From: Pilatotrama ljubarskyi
Lineage: Eukaryota > Basidiomycota > Agaricomycetes > Polyporales > Polyporaceae
Assembly: GCA_022385805.1 (NCBI GenBank)
Contig: MU277724.1
Location: forward strand, 159,905-223,904
Reading direction: 5' to 3'
DNA: 64,000 bases
Part shown: piece after piece, positions 38,401 through 51,200 of the stretch
Position numbering within the stretch: position 1 is the first letter of the stretch
Layout of the letters: the number at the start of each line of letters is the position of its first letter
The notes under the pieces: generated by a model
The model's database searches: none
What the model was told of the DNA's origin: nothing
The model's input: the letters and a program-made list of their open reading frames with translations, nothing else
Position numbers and translations under genes: made by a program

Positions 38401-39016
38401 GCGAGTGGCCGATCCCCGTGCAAGATCTTAAGCGTCGCGTCCAGCCGCGAACCGTCCGGACCGACGCGTGGCTCGTCGAGTTCGAAAACATGATCGCGAC
38501 GGAGTACTATGCGATACCGTTCGCCATCGCGACGGCCTTGCCTGCGGACTTCTCGCGCGACCCGGACGATATCCAAATGTATGAGGCGCAGCTGACCGCG
38601 ACGCTGCCGTTCTCGATGACCTGGAACGTGTTTTTGGGATACGCGTCGCCCCTGGAACCCACCTCGCGGCTGCTCTTCTACAGGCCTTCGATGGTCATCC
38701 CGAGCGAGGTCATCGCTAACATGCCTCCATTTTCGAGGGCAGGGCGTCCCCGCCGCCGGGATCCTTCTTCGTGTTGACGGTGCAGGAGCTGCTGCAGTAC
38801 CAGAGCCGCGTGCGCTTCAGGGTGAGCAGACGGCGTGTGCAGAGGATGATGGCGGAGAAGTGGTGCATGCTGGTCTATAGAAACGATAATGGCGAACAAG
38901 GTAAGCAGGAGCACTTGTAGTTCGTAGATGTTTCATATTAACGCTGACCATCGGATGTAGCCACTCGACCGGTCCCAGTCGCTCACTGGGTCGCAGTCAG
39001 CGAGGAGTTCCCCTAG
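35444..39016 (+). pseudogene. TPR/DUF4470 protein, copy 3, two frame breaks
   Basis: Start ATG 35444 (MPKTAAELKEEGNKFFKTGN), stop at 39016 (ATRPVPVAHWVAVSEEFP-stop). Exon layout matches copies 2 and 4: small exon ASELYAQ (35568-35588), TPR exon DPVYPSNLSAALHEVADYAG, DUF4470 block NDPVIDLMDGWGARTD, GDGRHAFGTL, LTMLDIHDATIARDMCMLML, helical middle, VVVELICGGLSEELAKMRFG, RKYTRMWLSNVPDYTHGPMN, RYLGCRIIRSQAVMEILVMG. Two breaks interrupt it. At about 37187-37197 a 7-nt insertion (GACTCTT) sits where paralogues read KVFLPPEEL. At about 38721-38735 one base is missing where paralogues read IFEGR...GSFFVLT. No splice sites rescue either. It is either a recent pseudogene or two draft-assembly errors; coding constraint otherwise looks good. 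Confidence 0.75.
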
Positions 39017-39451
39017 AGAAGAAGTTTCACGGTGGCCTTATGCCACTGGCATAGTCAAAGTGAGCAAGGATTGGCTTCGAGTCCTGCAAGTTGCGAGTAG
39101 CGAACCTGTCATCGTACATTGTGTCCCTGTTTTCGCTAGTACTGTATGTTCATCCTAGATAGAATTCCCAACCTAGGTCGAGGGACACTCTTTTACATGG
39201 ATTTACGAGTCGGATACAAAGCACTCCGCATCGCAACGGAAACAGGTCCTCGTGCAGTATACTCGTTGGATGAACGCGGTCACGATTAATTAATGAGGGC
39301 TCCAGACGTGAATAGGCGCCCAACTGTGCCCACGATGATCATGCGTTTGTCCCGTGACCGCGTCGGGTTTTCAGAGCGCCAATTTCTCTTGCCGAAATCC
39401 GAGTCTCGATTGAGCAGACCGACTTTCCTCTGGTCCTCTTCGCCCAGCACG
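39017..39451. other. Intergenic between tandem copies 3 and 4
   Basis: 435 bp upstream of copy 4, same orientation as both neighbours. No gene or repeat seen. Confidence 0.5.
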
Positions 39452-42400
39452 ATGGCAACGACGTCGAACACGACGAAGAAGGCGAACGCCGCGTCGGATG
39501 CGGCAGCCTTGAAGCAGCAGGGCAACGAGCGTTTCAAGGCGGGCGATCTGCTCAAGTACGTCCATCACTCGGCGTCAAGATACGCGCCGCTCACTTTCCC
39601 ATCTACCGCAGAGCGTCGGAGCTCTATGCTCAGGTGAGCACTCCTTCGTTTCAATGCCATGGGTACCGCAGGATGGATTGCGAGAAAGTGCGGAGACTGG
39701 ATTGACTCCCGGGGGGTGATGGGAGCGGTGGAGAATGCTTGAGAAGAGTCAACAGGCCTTAGGGCAGTAAAGGGCGCGGATGCTCAGGAAATCCTTCTAG
39801 CATGTATATTCACGCCTGCAGTTTACCTTAGTCTCCGTTGCCGCCCCTTAAAGATATAGATGACAGTCGATCTATTTTCTATAAGGTACGCTTACACTCT
39901 TCACAGGCTGAGAACGCAGACCCCAACGATGCCGTCTATCCCTCCAATCTCAGCGCAGCCCTCTACGAAGTCGGAGACTACTCAGCCTGCCTCCAAGCCG
40001 TCCTTCGCTCCTGGAGACTCTTGCGCAACAGCGACAGCCCGAAGCCAGATCTGACAGTGAGGCTTTCTACCCGGCTCGCCAAGACTCTCTGCCACGGCAC
40101 GCGGGCGCGCACGATCCACCCAGATGTCCTGTACGCGGATAGCAACGACATGACGGACCTGCGAGAGGCTGCGGTTCGGACGAACGTGAGCGGTCCCGCA
40201 GGGGAGGAGCACGGTCGCGTCTGGCGCGAATGGGATATCATGGCCCATGAGGTTGGTCTGTATGCGGAGAAGGGGGACGAGAGCCTACGCAAATACTCTA
40301 CTCTTCCCATGTTCTTCAAACCATTGTGAGTCTCCAGGAAACCTCTTCCCGAGGCTTCGCAACCCTCACCGCCTGTTCCAGGGACCCCACAAGGGAATTC
40401 TTCTCGGTAAGTACAAATAAGTACCTTGCTCCGACATTCTGGTGCTCACAGCTGATACACCAGATCGGCACAGATGAGATCATCGACCTGACTGAGGGAT
40501 GGGGTCCCACAGAGCCGTACCCCCTGAAGCTTGACGAACTGCCGACAGAGCTCCTCGCCAGTGTCTCTTTCTTCTTCGGCGGCGTTGGTGATGGTATGTC
40601 CCTCCGCCCCAACTTCTTTTTCATAGCTTGCTGACTCCCCGTCAGGTCGTCACGCCCTCGGAACCATCGCCGGTGTGTACCACGCATACAAGAAGCTACC
40701 AAAGGCGAAGCAAGACAAGTTCCATGCCCACCTGACCCTCCTCGACATCCACGACGCCACTATCGCTCGAGACCTCTGTGTCCTCATGCTGCTACACCAG
40801 CTGAGCGAGGCCACCGACTCGGTCGAGCGTGCCGAACTCAAGGCCACGCTGACATACACCTTCTGCGGTGTCGCCATGCCTGACTACTGCGCAGACCGGT
40901 GAGTGGATATATGCGCTTCATTCCTCCGCGTATACGTCCGCACGCGTGCTGACGTGTATTTCCAGCCTCAAAGCGGTGATCCACGACTTGCGCAAGCGTC
41001 TCTCCGCAAAATCACCCAAACTTCCGCCGTGGCTGCACGTCGCGTCCGACACCATCACTGCCATCCTCCCCACCCTCGACTTCTGGCTGTCGGCCAAGAA
41101 GACGACGGCGCGGATGCTCGAGACGCACGAGTCCATCTCGCCTGCGGACGAGTCCGACGGCGTCGCCGCGCTCTCCCGGGCGATGCCCGGCGGGAACAAG
41201 GACTTCCAGCGGACGATCAAGGAGCGGGAGGCGAACAACCGCGCGCAGATCGAGAACGTTCTCCGCAGCCTCACCGACGAGCAGCTCGCGGAGTGGGAGG
41301 CGTTCCCGGAGGGAATGCCGATTAAGGAGCGCAGGAAGTTCGTGAAGGAGAATATGAAGACCCTGGTGGACCAGATGTACAAGGCGGGCAAGGGCGGGAA
41401 GGTCCCGCTGTACGAGGAGGCGTGGTACAAGGGCACGAAGGTGTTCTTGCCCCCGAAGGAGCTGCTCAGTCGCCATCCGAGCTTCGAGGTCGCGTGGAAG
41501 CAGATCAGGGCAAAGACGGGCATGGCTCCTGCTATTTATCGCAAGGTGGGCGTGCGTGTATATCTTCCTTTGTGAGCTAGCGTTGATACCAGGCTGGCAG
41601 ATTGTGAGCCATATCGACAAAGAGTGGAGGCCGAACATCACGCTTTTCGTGCGTAGCCCGTTTCACCTCCCGTGCACTCTCACGCTGACTGAATGGCGAC
41701 TACTAGGATCTCAAATGCGCAGACCCGAACGTCTACTCGGACGGGGACGGCTACCCCGACCTGCGGCTCGACATGTTCCACACCATCGCGTACATGGACC
41801 AGTTCAACCGGCGGAGCGGGCCCAACGCGCAGGAGCACCCGCGTACGAATCAAGACATGCTCGCAGCACCCACATGCGGGACGTTCTTCGAGGAAGTCGC
41901 GGCGGCGATCAAGGGACTCGGCGGGCGGTTGACCGTCGAACTCATCTGCGGAGGGCTCGCGGAGGAGCTGGGGAAGATGCAGTACAAGGCGGACGTGACG
42001 CGCCCGCCCAGCTTCCCTAGGAAGTATACGAGGATGTGGTTGAGCAATGTGCCGTGAGTGTCGCTTTGATTCATATGGATAAGGCGAGATCGCTCAAGGC
42101 GGGATGTGCAGGGACTACACCCATGGTACACAGAACGTGATCATCTATGCGGTGCCGACTCTGCAGGACAACCCTCAAGCGGCTGTGGCGTTCAACTCTT
42201 TGCTGAACACCATGGTATGGGCCAACGACGACGAGTTCTTCCACACGTATGTCCCATCACGACCGAGCTACGTACTTGACTTGACGATCCGTTCACTAGG
42301 TATTCCCTCCTGCTTCCAGAGGAAGTACCCCGATACCTCGGCTGCCGCGTCATCAGCTCGAGAGCGGTGATGGACGTCTGCGTCCTTGGCGCGCAGCCCG

Positions 42401-43275
42401 TACCCAGACCGCTCTCCGAGCTCGCTACACGCGAGGAACTCATGACCTACCTCACGCGCATCCTCTTCAACACCTTCATCCCAGGCCACACCCGCTTCCG
42501 CCCGCACAACGTGCGCGCTCCCCACAACCTCGTCGCGTTCTTCAGCCTGCTCCTCTACCTGCACCGCGTCGGCTATCCTCCCCACTGGCTCTCCGAGTTC
42601 ATCGCGCGCGTCTTGAGCGGGAGCATGATGTCCGACATCGCGCCCTTCGACGACTTCTGGCCGATGCCCGTCAAGGAGCGCCTCCGCCGCGTTCCTCCGC
42701 GACGCGTGCACACCGACCCCTGGCTCATCGACTTCGAGAACATCATCGCCACGGCGTACTACGCTATCCCCTTCCCGATCACCGCCGCCCTCCCCACAGA
42801 CTTCTCGCGGTCCGCGGAGGACATCCAGGTCTGGGAAGTGCGTGTCCGGCCGGCGCAGTACTTCTCGACGCAGCCGTTCATGAACTTCAGCTCGCCGTAC
42901 GACCCCCGCGCGACGCTCCTGTTCTACCGGCCGACGGTCGCGACCGCGGGGAAGCTCATCGACGACATGGCCCGCATCTTCGAGGGGAAGGCGCAGCCGC
43001 GGCCGGGCACGTTCTTCGTGCTGACGATGACGGAGTACGTGCAGTACGAGTCGCGCGTGCGGTTCAAGCTGAGCAGGAAGCGGGTCGAGTGGATGAGGAA
43101 GGAGGGGTGGAGCATGATGATGTATCGGCACGACACTGGGCAGCAAGGTGCGTCTTATATTATGATTTTTTTTTCTGGGAGATCGGGTAGCTCAAGCCAT
43201 GTTCGTGCAGCGACGCTTCCGGTGCCCGTGGAGAAGTGGGCCCCCGTCACCGGCGACGCTGCTTCATCTACTTGA
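39452..43275 (+). CDS. TPR/DUF4470 methyltransferase-like protein, copy 4 (intact)
   Basis: Start ATG 39452 (MATTSNTTKKANAASDAAAL, then KQQGNERFKAGDLLK). The small exon ASELYAQ is followed by a 273-nt intron (39634-39906), against 52 nt at the same place in copy 3. Then DAVYPSNLSAALYEVGDYSA, TDEIIDLTEGWGPTEPYPLK, LTLLDIHDATIARDLCVLML, a helical middle (SLTDEQLAEWEAFPEGMPIK), LTVELICGGLAEELGKMQYK, RKYTRMWLSNVPDYTHGTQN, RYLGCRVISSRAVMDVCVLG, and the end LPVPVEKWAPVTGDAASST-stop. No frame break found. It is the most divergent of copies 2-4 (for example, its C-terminal loop has PAQYFSTQPFMNFSSPYDPR). The family is predicted methyltransferase-like; catalytic activity is not shown by anything in the sequence. 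Confidence 0.8.
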
Positions 43276-43796
43276 TGCCTTCTTGCAGGAAAGTCTGTTC
43301 CCTCGCATCGCGCTACGCATCGGGAGTGTAGAAGCGTGTCCCAGGATGTTCCGATGATCAGTGCTTCAGCCTGCAATGCCTGTCATGTATTCAATAGTAC
43401 TACTGTAGTGTGATGTAGCGTGTATTAGAATAGCGTACGATGCGCCTGAGGGTGTGTGGGTGTACGCAGGCCATCGTACTTGCCGAGATCGTCTCGAGCT
43501 CGAACTTCAAGCTTCAATAGCCAGGCCTGTCGTCCTCGGTGGTCGCGCGACTTCTTGCCAAGTCCGGTCGGCAGCAGCACAATGGTTCAAGGTACGTTGT
43601 CATTCATCTGGTATCCAGCAGTGATATCGTACAGTATAAGCAAGCAAGTCTCTCGACATGACTAGTCAGATCTTCTCTTCTCTTCTCTCCTCCCCAACAA
43701 CGTAAGTAAGGGCATTAGCGGGTGACCGTAGAGCAGCATACGAGTACAAGTGATGGCGGGAAGGATGGGACAGTGGCGCGTGAAGGGACGGAGGGA
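43276..43796. other. Intergenic between convergent genes; short TCTTC repeat
   Basis: 3' flanks of copy 4 (plus) and acetyl-CoA synthetase (minus). A short pyrimidine microsatellite, TCTTC units, lies at about 43671-43690. Otherwise nothing recognised. Confidence 0.5.
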
Positions 43797-46700
43797 CTAC
43801 GTCATGGACGCGACCTTCTGCTTGATGGCGTCGACGACGCCCGGCTCGGCGAGCGTGCTGAGGTCGCCGAGCTGGTCACCCTCGCCTGCGACGATCTTGC
43901 GCAGCACGCGGCGCATGATCTGGGTAGACGGGACGTATCAGAATTCATATCCTACGCAACGACCTGCACGGGGAGCGAAAGAGAGACGTACCTTGCCTGA
44001 ACGCGTCTTGGGCAAGTCCGAGACAATGAAGATTTTCTTGGGCGCCGCGAAGGGGCCGATCACCTTGCGGACCTGGAGCGTGAGCTCCTTGATCAGGCCA
44101 GCCTCGTCCGAGTCGTACGTGAATTCACTGCAAAGCGGAAAACGCAGCACTCGTCAGTAAACATTCCTCAGGAAGAACGGAATGGAAAACGCTTACGGCT
44201 TGAGCGTCACGAATGCGTACACCGCCTGGCCGGTGAGCTCGTCCGCGGTGCCGACCACTAGCGCAAAGCGGCGTCAGTGAGTGCCTCGGGGTGGAATTAG
44301 TGCGGTTTTAGCACGGCGGACGTACCTGCAGTCTCCGCAACGCCGGCGTGTGTGATCAGCGCCGACTCGATCTCCGCCGTCGACAGGCGGTGGCCAGACA
44401 CGTTGATAACATCTGCGCGCGCATTACGTTTAGTCGTTGTTCCTCCGGATGATCAAGAACGGAACGGGCGTGGGACAACTCACCATCGACGCGGCCCTTG
44501 ATCCAGATGTAACCGTGCTCGTCGCGCGCGGCGCCGTCGCCGGTGTAGAAGTAGCCGGGGTAGGGCTTCATGTACGTCTCCAAGTACCGGTTGTGGTCCT
44601 GGTAGACCGTGCGCGCGATCGACGGCCAAGGCTTCTTCAGCACCAACACGCCCTCGACGCCATTGCCGTGCAATTCCTACGGACGCAAGTGTCAGAAATG
44701 CACAAACATAAGTCACAAGAGGTGGATCCATACCTCGCCGCTGACAGGGTCGAGGATCACAGGCTCGATACCGAAGAACGGTACCGTCGCTGAGCCCGGC
44801 TTCGTCTCGATGGCGCCAGGGAACGGCGTCACAACGATCGAGCCCGTCTCCGTCTGCCAGAACGTATCGACAATCGCGCACTGCTTCCGGCCGACGTGGT
44901 CGTTGTACCAATGCCACGCCTCGGGGTTGATGGGCTCGCCAACGCTCCCGAGCACGCGCAGCGAGCTCAGGTCGTGGTCCTTGACGTGGTGCTCGCCGAG
45001 GCGGCGGAGCAGCCGAATGGCGGTGGGCGCGGAGTAGAACTGCGTGATCTTGTGCTTGTCGACCGTCTGCCAGTATCGCGATGGCGTGGGGTATACGGGC
45101 GTCGACTCGAACACCGTCGTCGTCACGCCGATCGCGAGCGGGCCGTAGACGATGTACGTGTGACCAGTGATCCAGCCGATGTCGGCCATGCACGCGAAGC
45201 GGTCGTCCGGGTGCACGTCAAAGACGTACTTCACGGTCAGCGCGGCGCACAAGAGGTATCCGCCGGTCGTGTGGACGACGCCCTTCGGGCGGCCAGTGGA
45301 GCCAGAAGTCTGTGACATGCATTGGTAAGGGTATAAACAGCGAGTACACGATCGGACTCACGTAGAGGATGAAGAGGGGGTCTTCGGCGGACATGATCTC
45401 GGGCGGGCAGTAGCGTGGGACCTTCGCGATCTCCTCGTGCCACCACTTATCGCGCCCGGCGGTCCACGGCACCTCATTACCCGTCCTGCGGAGGACGAGG
45501 ACGTGCTCGACGAGCGGGCACTCCTTGATGGCCGCGTCCGCGATCACCTTCGTCGCAATTGTCTTCCCGCCACGGCGTCCCTCGTCCGACGTAATCACGA
45601 CGCGGGACTTGCAATCCTGCACGCGGTCGCGCAGCGACTCTGCAGAGAAGCCCGCGAACACGACGGAATGGACAGCGCCTATGCGGGCACACGCGAGGAA
45701 GGCGGCGACGGCGTGCCAGGTCATGGGGAGGTATACGGAGACGGTATCGCCCTTCTTCACGCCGAAGGACTTGAGCACGTTCGCGACGGCGCATACTTCG
45801 CGGAGGAGTTCGGCATAGGAGATGTAGCCACCCTCGTTGGGTTCATCGGCTTCGTAGATGATTGCGGTCTGTTGATGATCGTCAGTTCGCGTGCTCACCA
45901 CGAGAGGGTCGACATTCCGTGATGATGGAACGATGTCAGCTCAGCGATGAGGCGGTTGCGCGCTCTCTCATCCAGCTTGCAGGAAGCGAGAAGAACACGC
46001 GCGACATACGCAAGATACGGTCACGTGATGGTGAATCCGGTCCGGGCTTCCGCACTAGGTGGCGCGAGGATCTAGAAATGCTCGCACGTCTGCTCTGCAG
46101 AATGCAAGGGTAGACGCGCGCGCGCAGAGTGTCGAATCCATCTGTCGCACGTAGCAGAGGCAGAAGATAGCTGTGAGAGCTGCAGCAAAAGCCGATGTGA
46201 AGGACACCTCCGCCGACGCGCTCACGCACGAATAGATGTGCGAACGCGCTGCAGAATAGTTCGATTCCGGCAGACGTCCAATCGTGTTCGCAGGGATTGA
46301 AGACGGAAGGTGTGTTCCGCATGCATCCCCAGCGGACGCGCGCGACGATGGGGACAGGGGCGAACGCGATGGGGACGGATATATACCTTGTCCGGGTGCT
46401 TAAACGCCCAGCGGTCGACGCAGTTGTAGGACGCGTTGAGGCCGCCTTCGGGGAACCAGACGATGTCGCCGGTCTCGAAGCCCCCGGCGCGGACGGTGTG
46501 GAAGGGGCGATCCCAGTGGAGGGTTTCCCTGGCCATCTGCGGCGATCGGCGCGTGAGCGGGGTCTTCGGGAAGCAGAAATAAAGACGCACTTTGGCCCAC
46601 CAGCCATCGCTCTCGTGACCGATGGTCTGGGCGTGGAGGGCCCTGCGGGACGGTCAGCGACAATGAATTGGGCGGGAAGAGAAGTCGGTACTTGTATGCG

Positions 46701-46813
46701 TGGATGTGAGGGCCGATGTGGGGGGTCTTTGGGCCGTTCTTGACGCGGGGCGCGATGGGATGAGTCGCGACGTGGTGGTGGGAGTCCTCGATGGGCTTGT
46801 CGGCGTTGGCCAT
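43797..46813 (-). CDS. ACS1: Acetyl-CoA synthetase (AMP-forming)
   Basis: Activates acetate to acetyl-CoA via acetyl-AMP; feeds the glyoxylate cycle, gluconeogenesis and histone acetylation. Start ATG 46813 ([20 protein letters not shown]). Landmarks: [20 protein letters not shown] and [17 protein letters not shown], then after a 518-nt intron (45869-46386) [20 protein letters not shown]; the AMP-binding P-loop [52 protein letters not shown]; the hinge [20 protein letters not shown]; and the C-terminal [20 protein letters not shown], whose Lys after SG is the acetylation-regulated catalytic Lys in this family. Stop at 43797. Expected to be induced by acetate through the AcuA/Ert1-type circuits known in fungi; no binding site was verified here. 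Confidence 0.96.
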
Positions 46814-48246
46814 GTCGGGCTGCGTGCGGGCGATGGAGGGGAGGATAGAGAGAGGAGGGGGGCGGCGGCTTGGGCCTCGGCAGCTGGGCGGGCGACTAAT
46901 ATACGAGGCTCGGGCTGGGGCGCGTGATCCAGTGAGATCAGAGCGATTTCCTTACTTTTGCCCCTGAATTCGTTCTTATCCTCATCGGACGCAGCGCGCG
47001 CGCCTCCATCAGCTCGGAAATGCGGGGTAAGTTCCCCTATCCGGCATAGCCTCCTACCCCGCCGCTAGCACGGTCTTCCGCTCCCCCTCGCCCTCTTCCC
47101 CACACCTTGGCACTCTCGCTGTGCGCGGACGAGCACGGAGTGCGAGCGAGAGTGCGGGGAAAGACACGCATTACTCTCATATCTGTGCGGAGCAGATGCG
47201 GGGAACACAGGGGTGCTAAAGCGGACCCGCGACGGGCGCGAATGAACGTACATTTCCTCCGACCCTCCGACATGGGCGGCCTTGTCGACATCTTCGCAGC
47301 AAAGTGTTCGCAGGGTCGTTGCCAGTCGAATGAGCTTATTCTCGACGAACAGAGAGACAGCCTGCTCCTGCGGACGGAACGGCGTCGGCGCTGTCCTCCC
47401 CTGAGTAGGTACAGCTGAGTGCCGGAACATCACGATCTCGTCAATACGATCGGCGTGCGGCTTGCGCGGGCGCACGAACACGCACAAACCGCGATCGCCC
47501 TTGTGCGATCTCTTGGGAGGCCACCGAGCAGCGGATGCGCCCCTGCCGCAGGCTCACGCTTTCTGACAGACACCTGCCAGTGGCCTAGGCGAGCCTCCCG
47601 CCGGCGTGCCTGCCAACACTCTGCCAGGGTATCTGGGGCGGCCGCGGGGTAATAGGCGCACTCCCCATCGTCGTCTTTGTCCCTATAGGGTTACTACTCA
47701 ACCCCGCCTACGCTGCCCCCTATCCCACCCGACGCACGAAGGAATTCACGAGCCTCGGCCGCGTTCCGAGGCGCGCCGTCGCTCCAGCTCGCCAGGCGAA
47801 CGGAGATGCCCACCATTTCCTGTCCATTTGCGACGCGGTAACGCGGGGAGGCGCGTCGCACGCAGCGTGAATTCCGACGCAGTCGGAATCGGCGCCCGTG
47901 GGAGTTTCGTCCGCGGTGCGGGGTCGAAGGGCGTTAGAGTACAGTATGGAGGTTCGCGGAAAACTGACGGACATGGGCGAGAGAAAGGAAGCATGAACGC
48001 GTTCCGTGCTCGTCCGTTTCTTCGACCTGAGGTGCTGTAGAACCCCTGGGCATTGATGAATGTGAGGGAACGTTCCGGAGCAATACTATCTTGTTCGCCG
48101 GGCGCCATGAGAACACGTCGCGGCCGCATTGGCTCGCCTGAGTAGAGTTGAAAATGTCCAATGACAGTGAACTAAATGTCCAAACGAGCCGAACGAGCTA
48201 TATGTCCGAGTAGACCAAAGGGCCCCGACCGTAACTCCAACACTGA
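46814..48246. other. Intergenic, 1.4 kb: ACS upstream region and ABC transporter 3' flank
   Basis: No gene could be supported; several GC-driven open frames occur on both strands. A hairpin with 11-bp arms GCACTCTCGCT/AGCGAGAGTGC lies at 47110-47155. The first few hundred bases next to 46814 presumably hold the ACS promoter. Confidence 0.4.
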
Positions 48247-51200
48247 TTAGTCCTGTCCGACACGAGCAGCTTTCGCCTTCGCAGCCGCCTCCAGCTCGGC
48301 GAAGCTGCCGCTCTGGAGGCACATATTCCGGAAAATGCCGTCCTCCTTGTGCAACAGGTTCAACGGGGTGTCGAACTCCGCCAGCTTGCCCTGGTCGAGC
48401 ACGATGAGGCGGTCGTAGTCAATGATCGTCCGCAGCCGATGCGCCACTACAAGTCCGTCAGCATGACAAACGCTGTGTAGTTTCACGGGGAGGAAGTATT
48501 AGGGGGCGCGGCGACATGGGCACGGACGCACCTGTCACCAAAAGCGAGTCCGCGAACTCCTCGCGAATGACCGCCTGGATCTTCGCGTCCGTCTCAAAGT
48601 CGATGCTGCTCGTCGCCTCGTCGAGGACGATCACCGCGCTGCGCCGGAGGAGAGCGCGTGCGATCGCGATCAGCTGCCGCTGGCCCTGCGAGAAGTTCGC
48701 GCCCCCAGCGGAGACTTGGGTGTCGAGCGTGAGGTCCGTATTGCGACTGTGCTCCGGGGGCGCTGGCGGGGTGGGCGGGGGATTCACTTCGGCCTCCGGG
48801 GCTTGGTGGACGGAGGAGGATGCGGTGCTAGACGTGCTGCGGGCTAGAGCTGGCGTGTCTGTGATGAGGTGCACGCGGCGGAGGACGTCGATGCATTCTG
48901 CATCCGTATGGTCGCCTGTACAGAGTGTTTAGCGAGGAGGCGATGATGCAGGGGTGTGTAACGCGACACACCGAAGGGATCCAGATTATCTCGCAAGGTG
49001 CCAGAGAAGAGGATAGCGTCCTGGAGGGATGGTGAAAACAATGCGTTATGCTCTGTGAGTGACACATACCTGCGGGATGAACGTCTACAGGGTCGAGCAA
49101 GTTAGTATGGAGTCACAGACGATACACGAGGACTCAACTTACGATTCGTGAACGTAGGTCATATAGACCGATCGACGCGATGTCGATCCCGTCAATAAGG
49201 ATCCGACCGCTTGTAGGTTCCACCTAGAGCGAGACATTCTCAGCAAGTCTCCTCCGTACACTTCATGATGGGAGATGCTTACAAATCGCAATAGACTCAT
49301 CGCGAGAGTCGACTTCCCACTCCCGGTCCTCCCTAGCAACCCCACCCGCTCTTTTGCCCGGAGAGAGAATGATATGCCGTGAAGGACCGCTGGAAGGTCG
49401 GGTGCGTATCGCACGACCAGGTCCTCTACGACCAGCAACTGCTCCTTGTTCGGTCCTGTCGAGGACGGCCAATAAGCCGGGGGGCGGTTCGACTCGATGA
49501 CCGCGGGCGGCTCCTGCGGAACCTGGATGTACTCCGTCACGCGCTCTATGGAACTGCGAGATCATGATGAGCCAACGTCGAGAACGAAGAACCAAGTCGG
49601 ATGGGAGCACATACTTCAGGTCGAGCTCCAGAGCCGTCCAATTGCGACAGACCCAGTAGACAGACGTCGTGAGCGACATCGCCGACGTGATGCAGACACC
49701 GGCGAGACCGGCATCCACATAGCCTCCGACCGCGAAAAGCGTGGTGATCAAGTAAGCGATCGCCGCGAGGAGGTCGAGATTTAGCATCAGCCAGCGGTTC
49801 AGCATCCAGAACAGATACCACATCTGCGTGTTGAGGTCCACCTGGCCGTACAGACCGTCGAGGAAGCGTTGTTCCGCGCCGAACGCGCGCACGGTGACGA
49901 TGCCCTCGAGCAGCTCGCTAAAGTTCGCGAAGATGGGGCTGCGCGAGTTCGATTCCATGCGTTGGATGTCGCGGCTCGTGTTCAGGTAGATCACCGAGGT
50001 GCGGTAGTAGAAGAAGCCGAGCGCGGCAGCGGGAAAGATGAAAGCCGGGAATACAGCCCTGGTTGTCGATAGATGATTCAGTCCCCTCTCACGTTGAGAG
50101 ATGTCATTTTCAGCTCACATAACTGTAAGCACGGAGGCTGCTAACATCGCCGAACACTGGCCGAGCGCATGCAGACTTTCGGCGAGGGAAGAGTCTATGC
50201 TCCCAATGTCCTGTAATACCCATCAATGAGACATCGGTCCGTGCATACGGAAAAAACAAGAGCACTGACCTTGCTGAAACGATTCAGTATACGTCCCTGG
50301 GGCGTTGTATCGTGCCAGCGCATCGTTGCACGCACAACGCTCCTAAGGAGCCTTTCAAACAGGATCCTCGAGGCCCTCAGCGCCCCAGTATACTGCGTGA
50401 CGACCCCAGCTATGCTGACCAGACCTGCGGCCAATGTGATGGCCGTGTAAATGCCGACGTAGAAATATGGAGATTCCTGGGCAGGCGGCAAGTGGATGAT
50501 CGCCAGGTCTGAGGGAGGCAATGGACTGTGTAGCGCAGTCGCTTGCCGGTAGACATTGGCAGAACTCGCGTTGAATGTGTACTGTTGCTCCGGATACGAG
50601 GCATAAGAAGTATATAGGGCGGGCCCATCCGTGCCGATACTGTAAGCTTCTCCCCAAACCTGGAGTTTACATCAGAATTTATGCGAACGATGAAAACGTC
50701 GGGGCATTCACCTTGATCCATAGCTTCTCTCCTACACGGAGTATCTGTGTGAGGATCACGAGGAGAACCAAAATGCACCACGTCCAGTACGACCTGCATG
50801 AAGACCGACACTGTTAGGTCAGGCAATGCCTCGTGCATAGCCAACATGACACATACGCCGCCCTAAGATAGGTGTTGTAGATGGACCACTTGACCTGTCC
50901 GACCTCGCGGTGCTCCTCTTCAACGAGCTTCCTTGCCTTTTTAGCTCCTTTCCGCGCAGCCTCCGCGTCGTCAATCTTCTCGGAGGTTACAGGGTCCTGA
51001 GCTTCCTGCGTAGCTCGAAGGTTCTGCCCCTCATCATCCTGTGCATGGCGTTCCTCGGCCTCAACGACAACGTCGAGAATGCCCTTTTCCTGGAGCTCGG
51101 CCACGGGACCTTGTATGTCGATGCGGCCGTCGAGCATGCGCACGAGGTAGTTAGCCGCAGGCAGCACGAGCCCGACATGGTGGGTTACCAAAATCTGGTA

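Noticed and set aside
44480..45193. 237-codon frame reading opposite to the main acetyl-CoA synthetase frame
   Set aside because: GC-rich antisense or off-frame shadow of a gene whose frame is certain.
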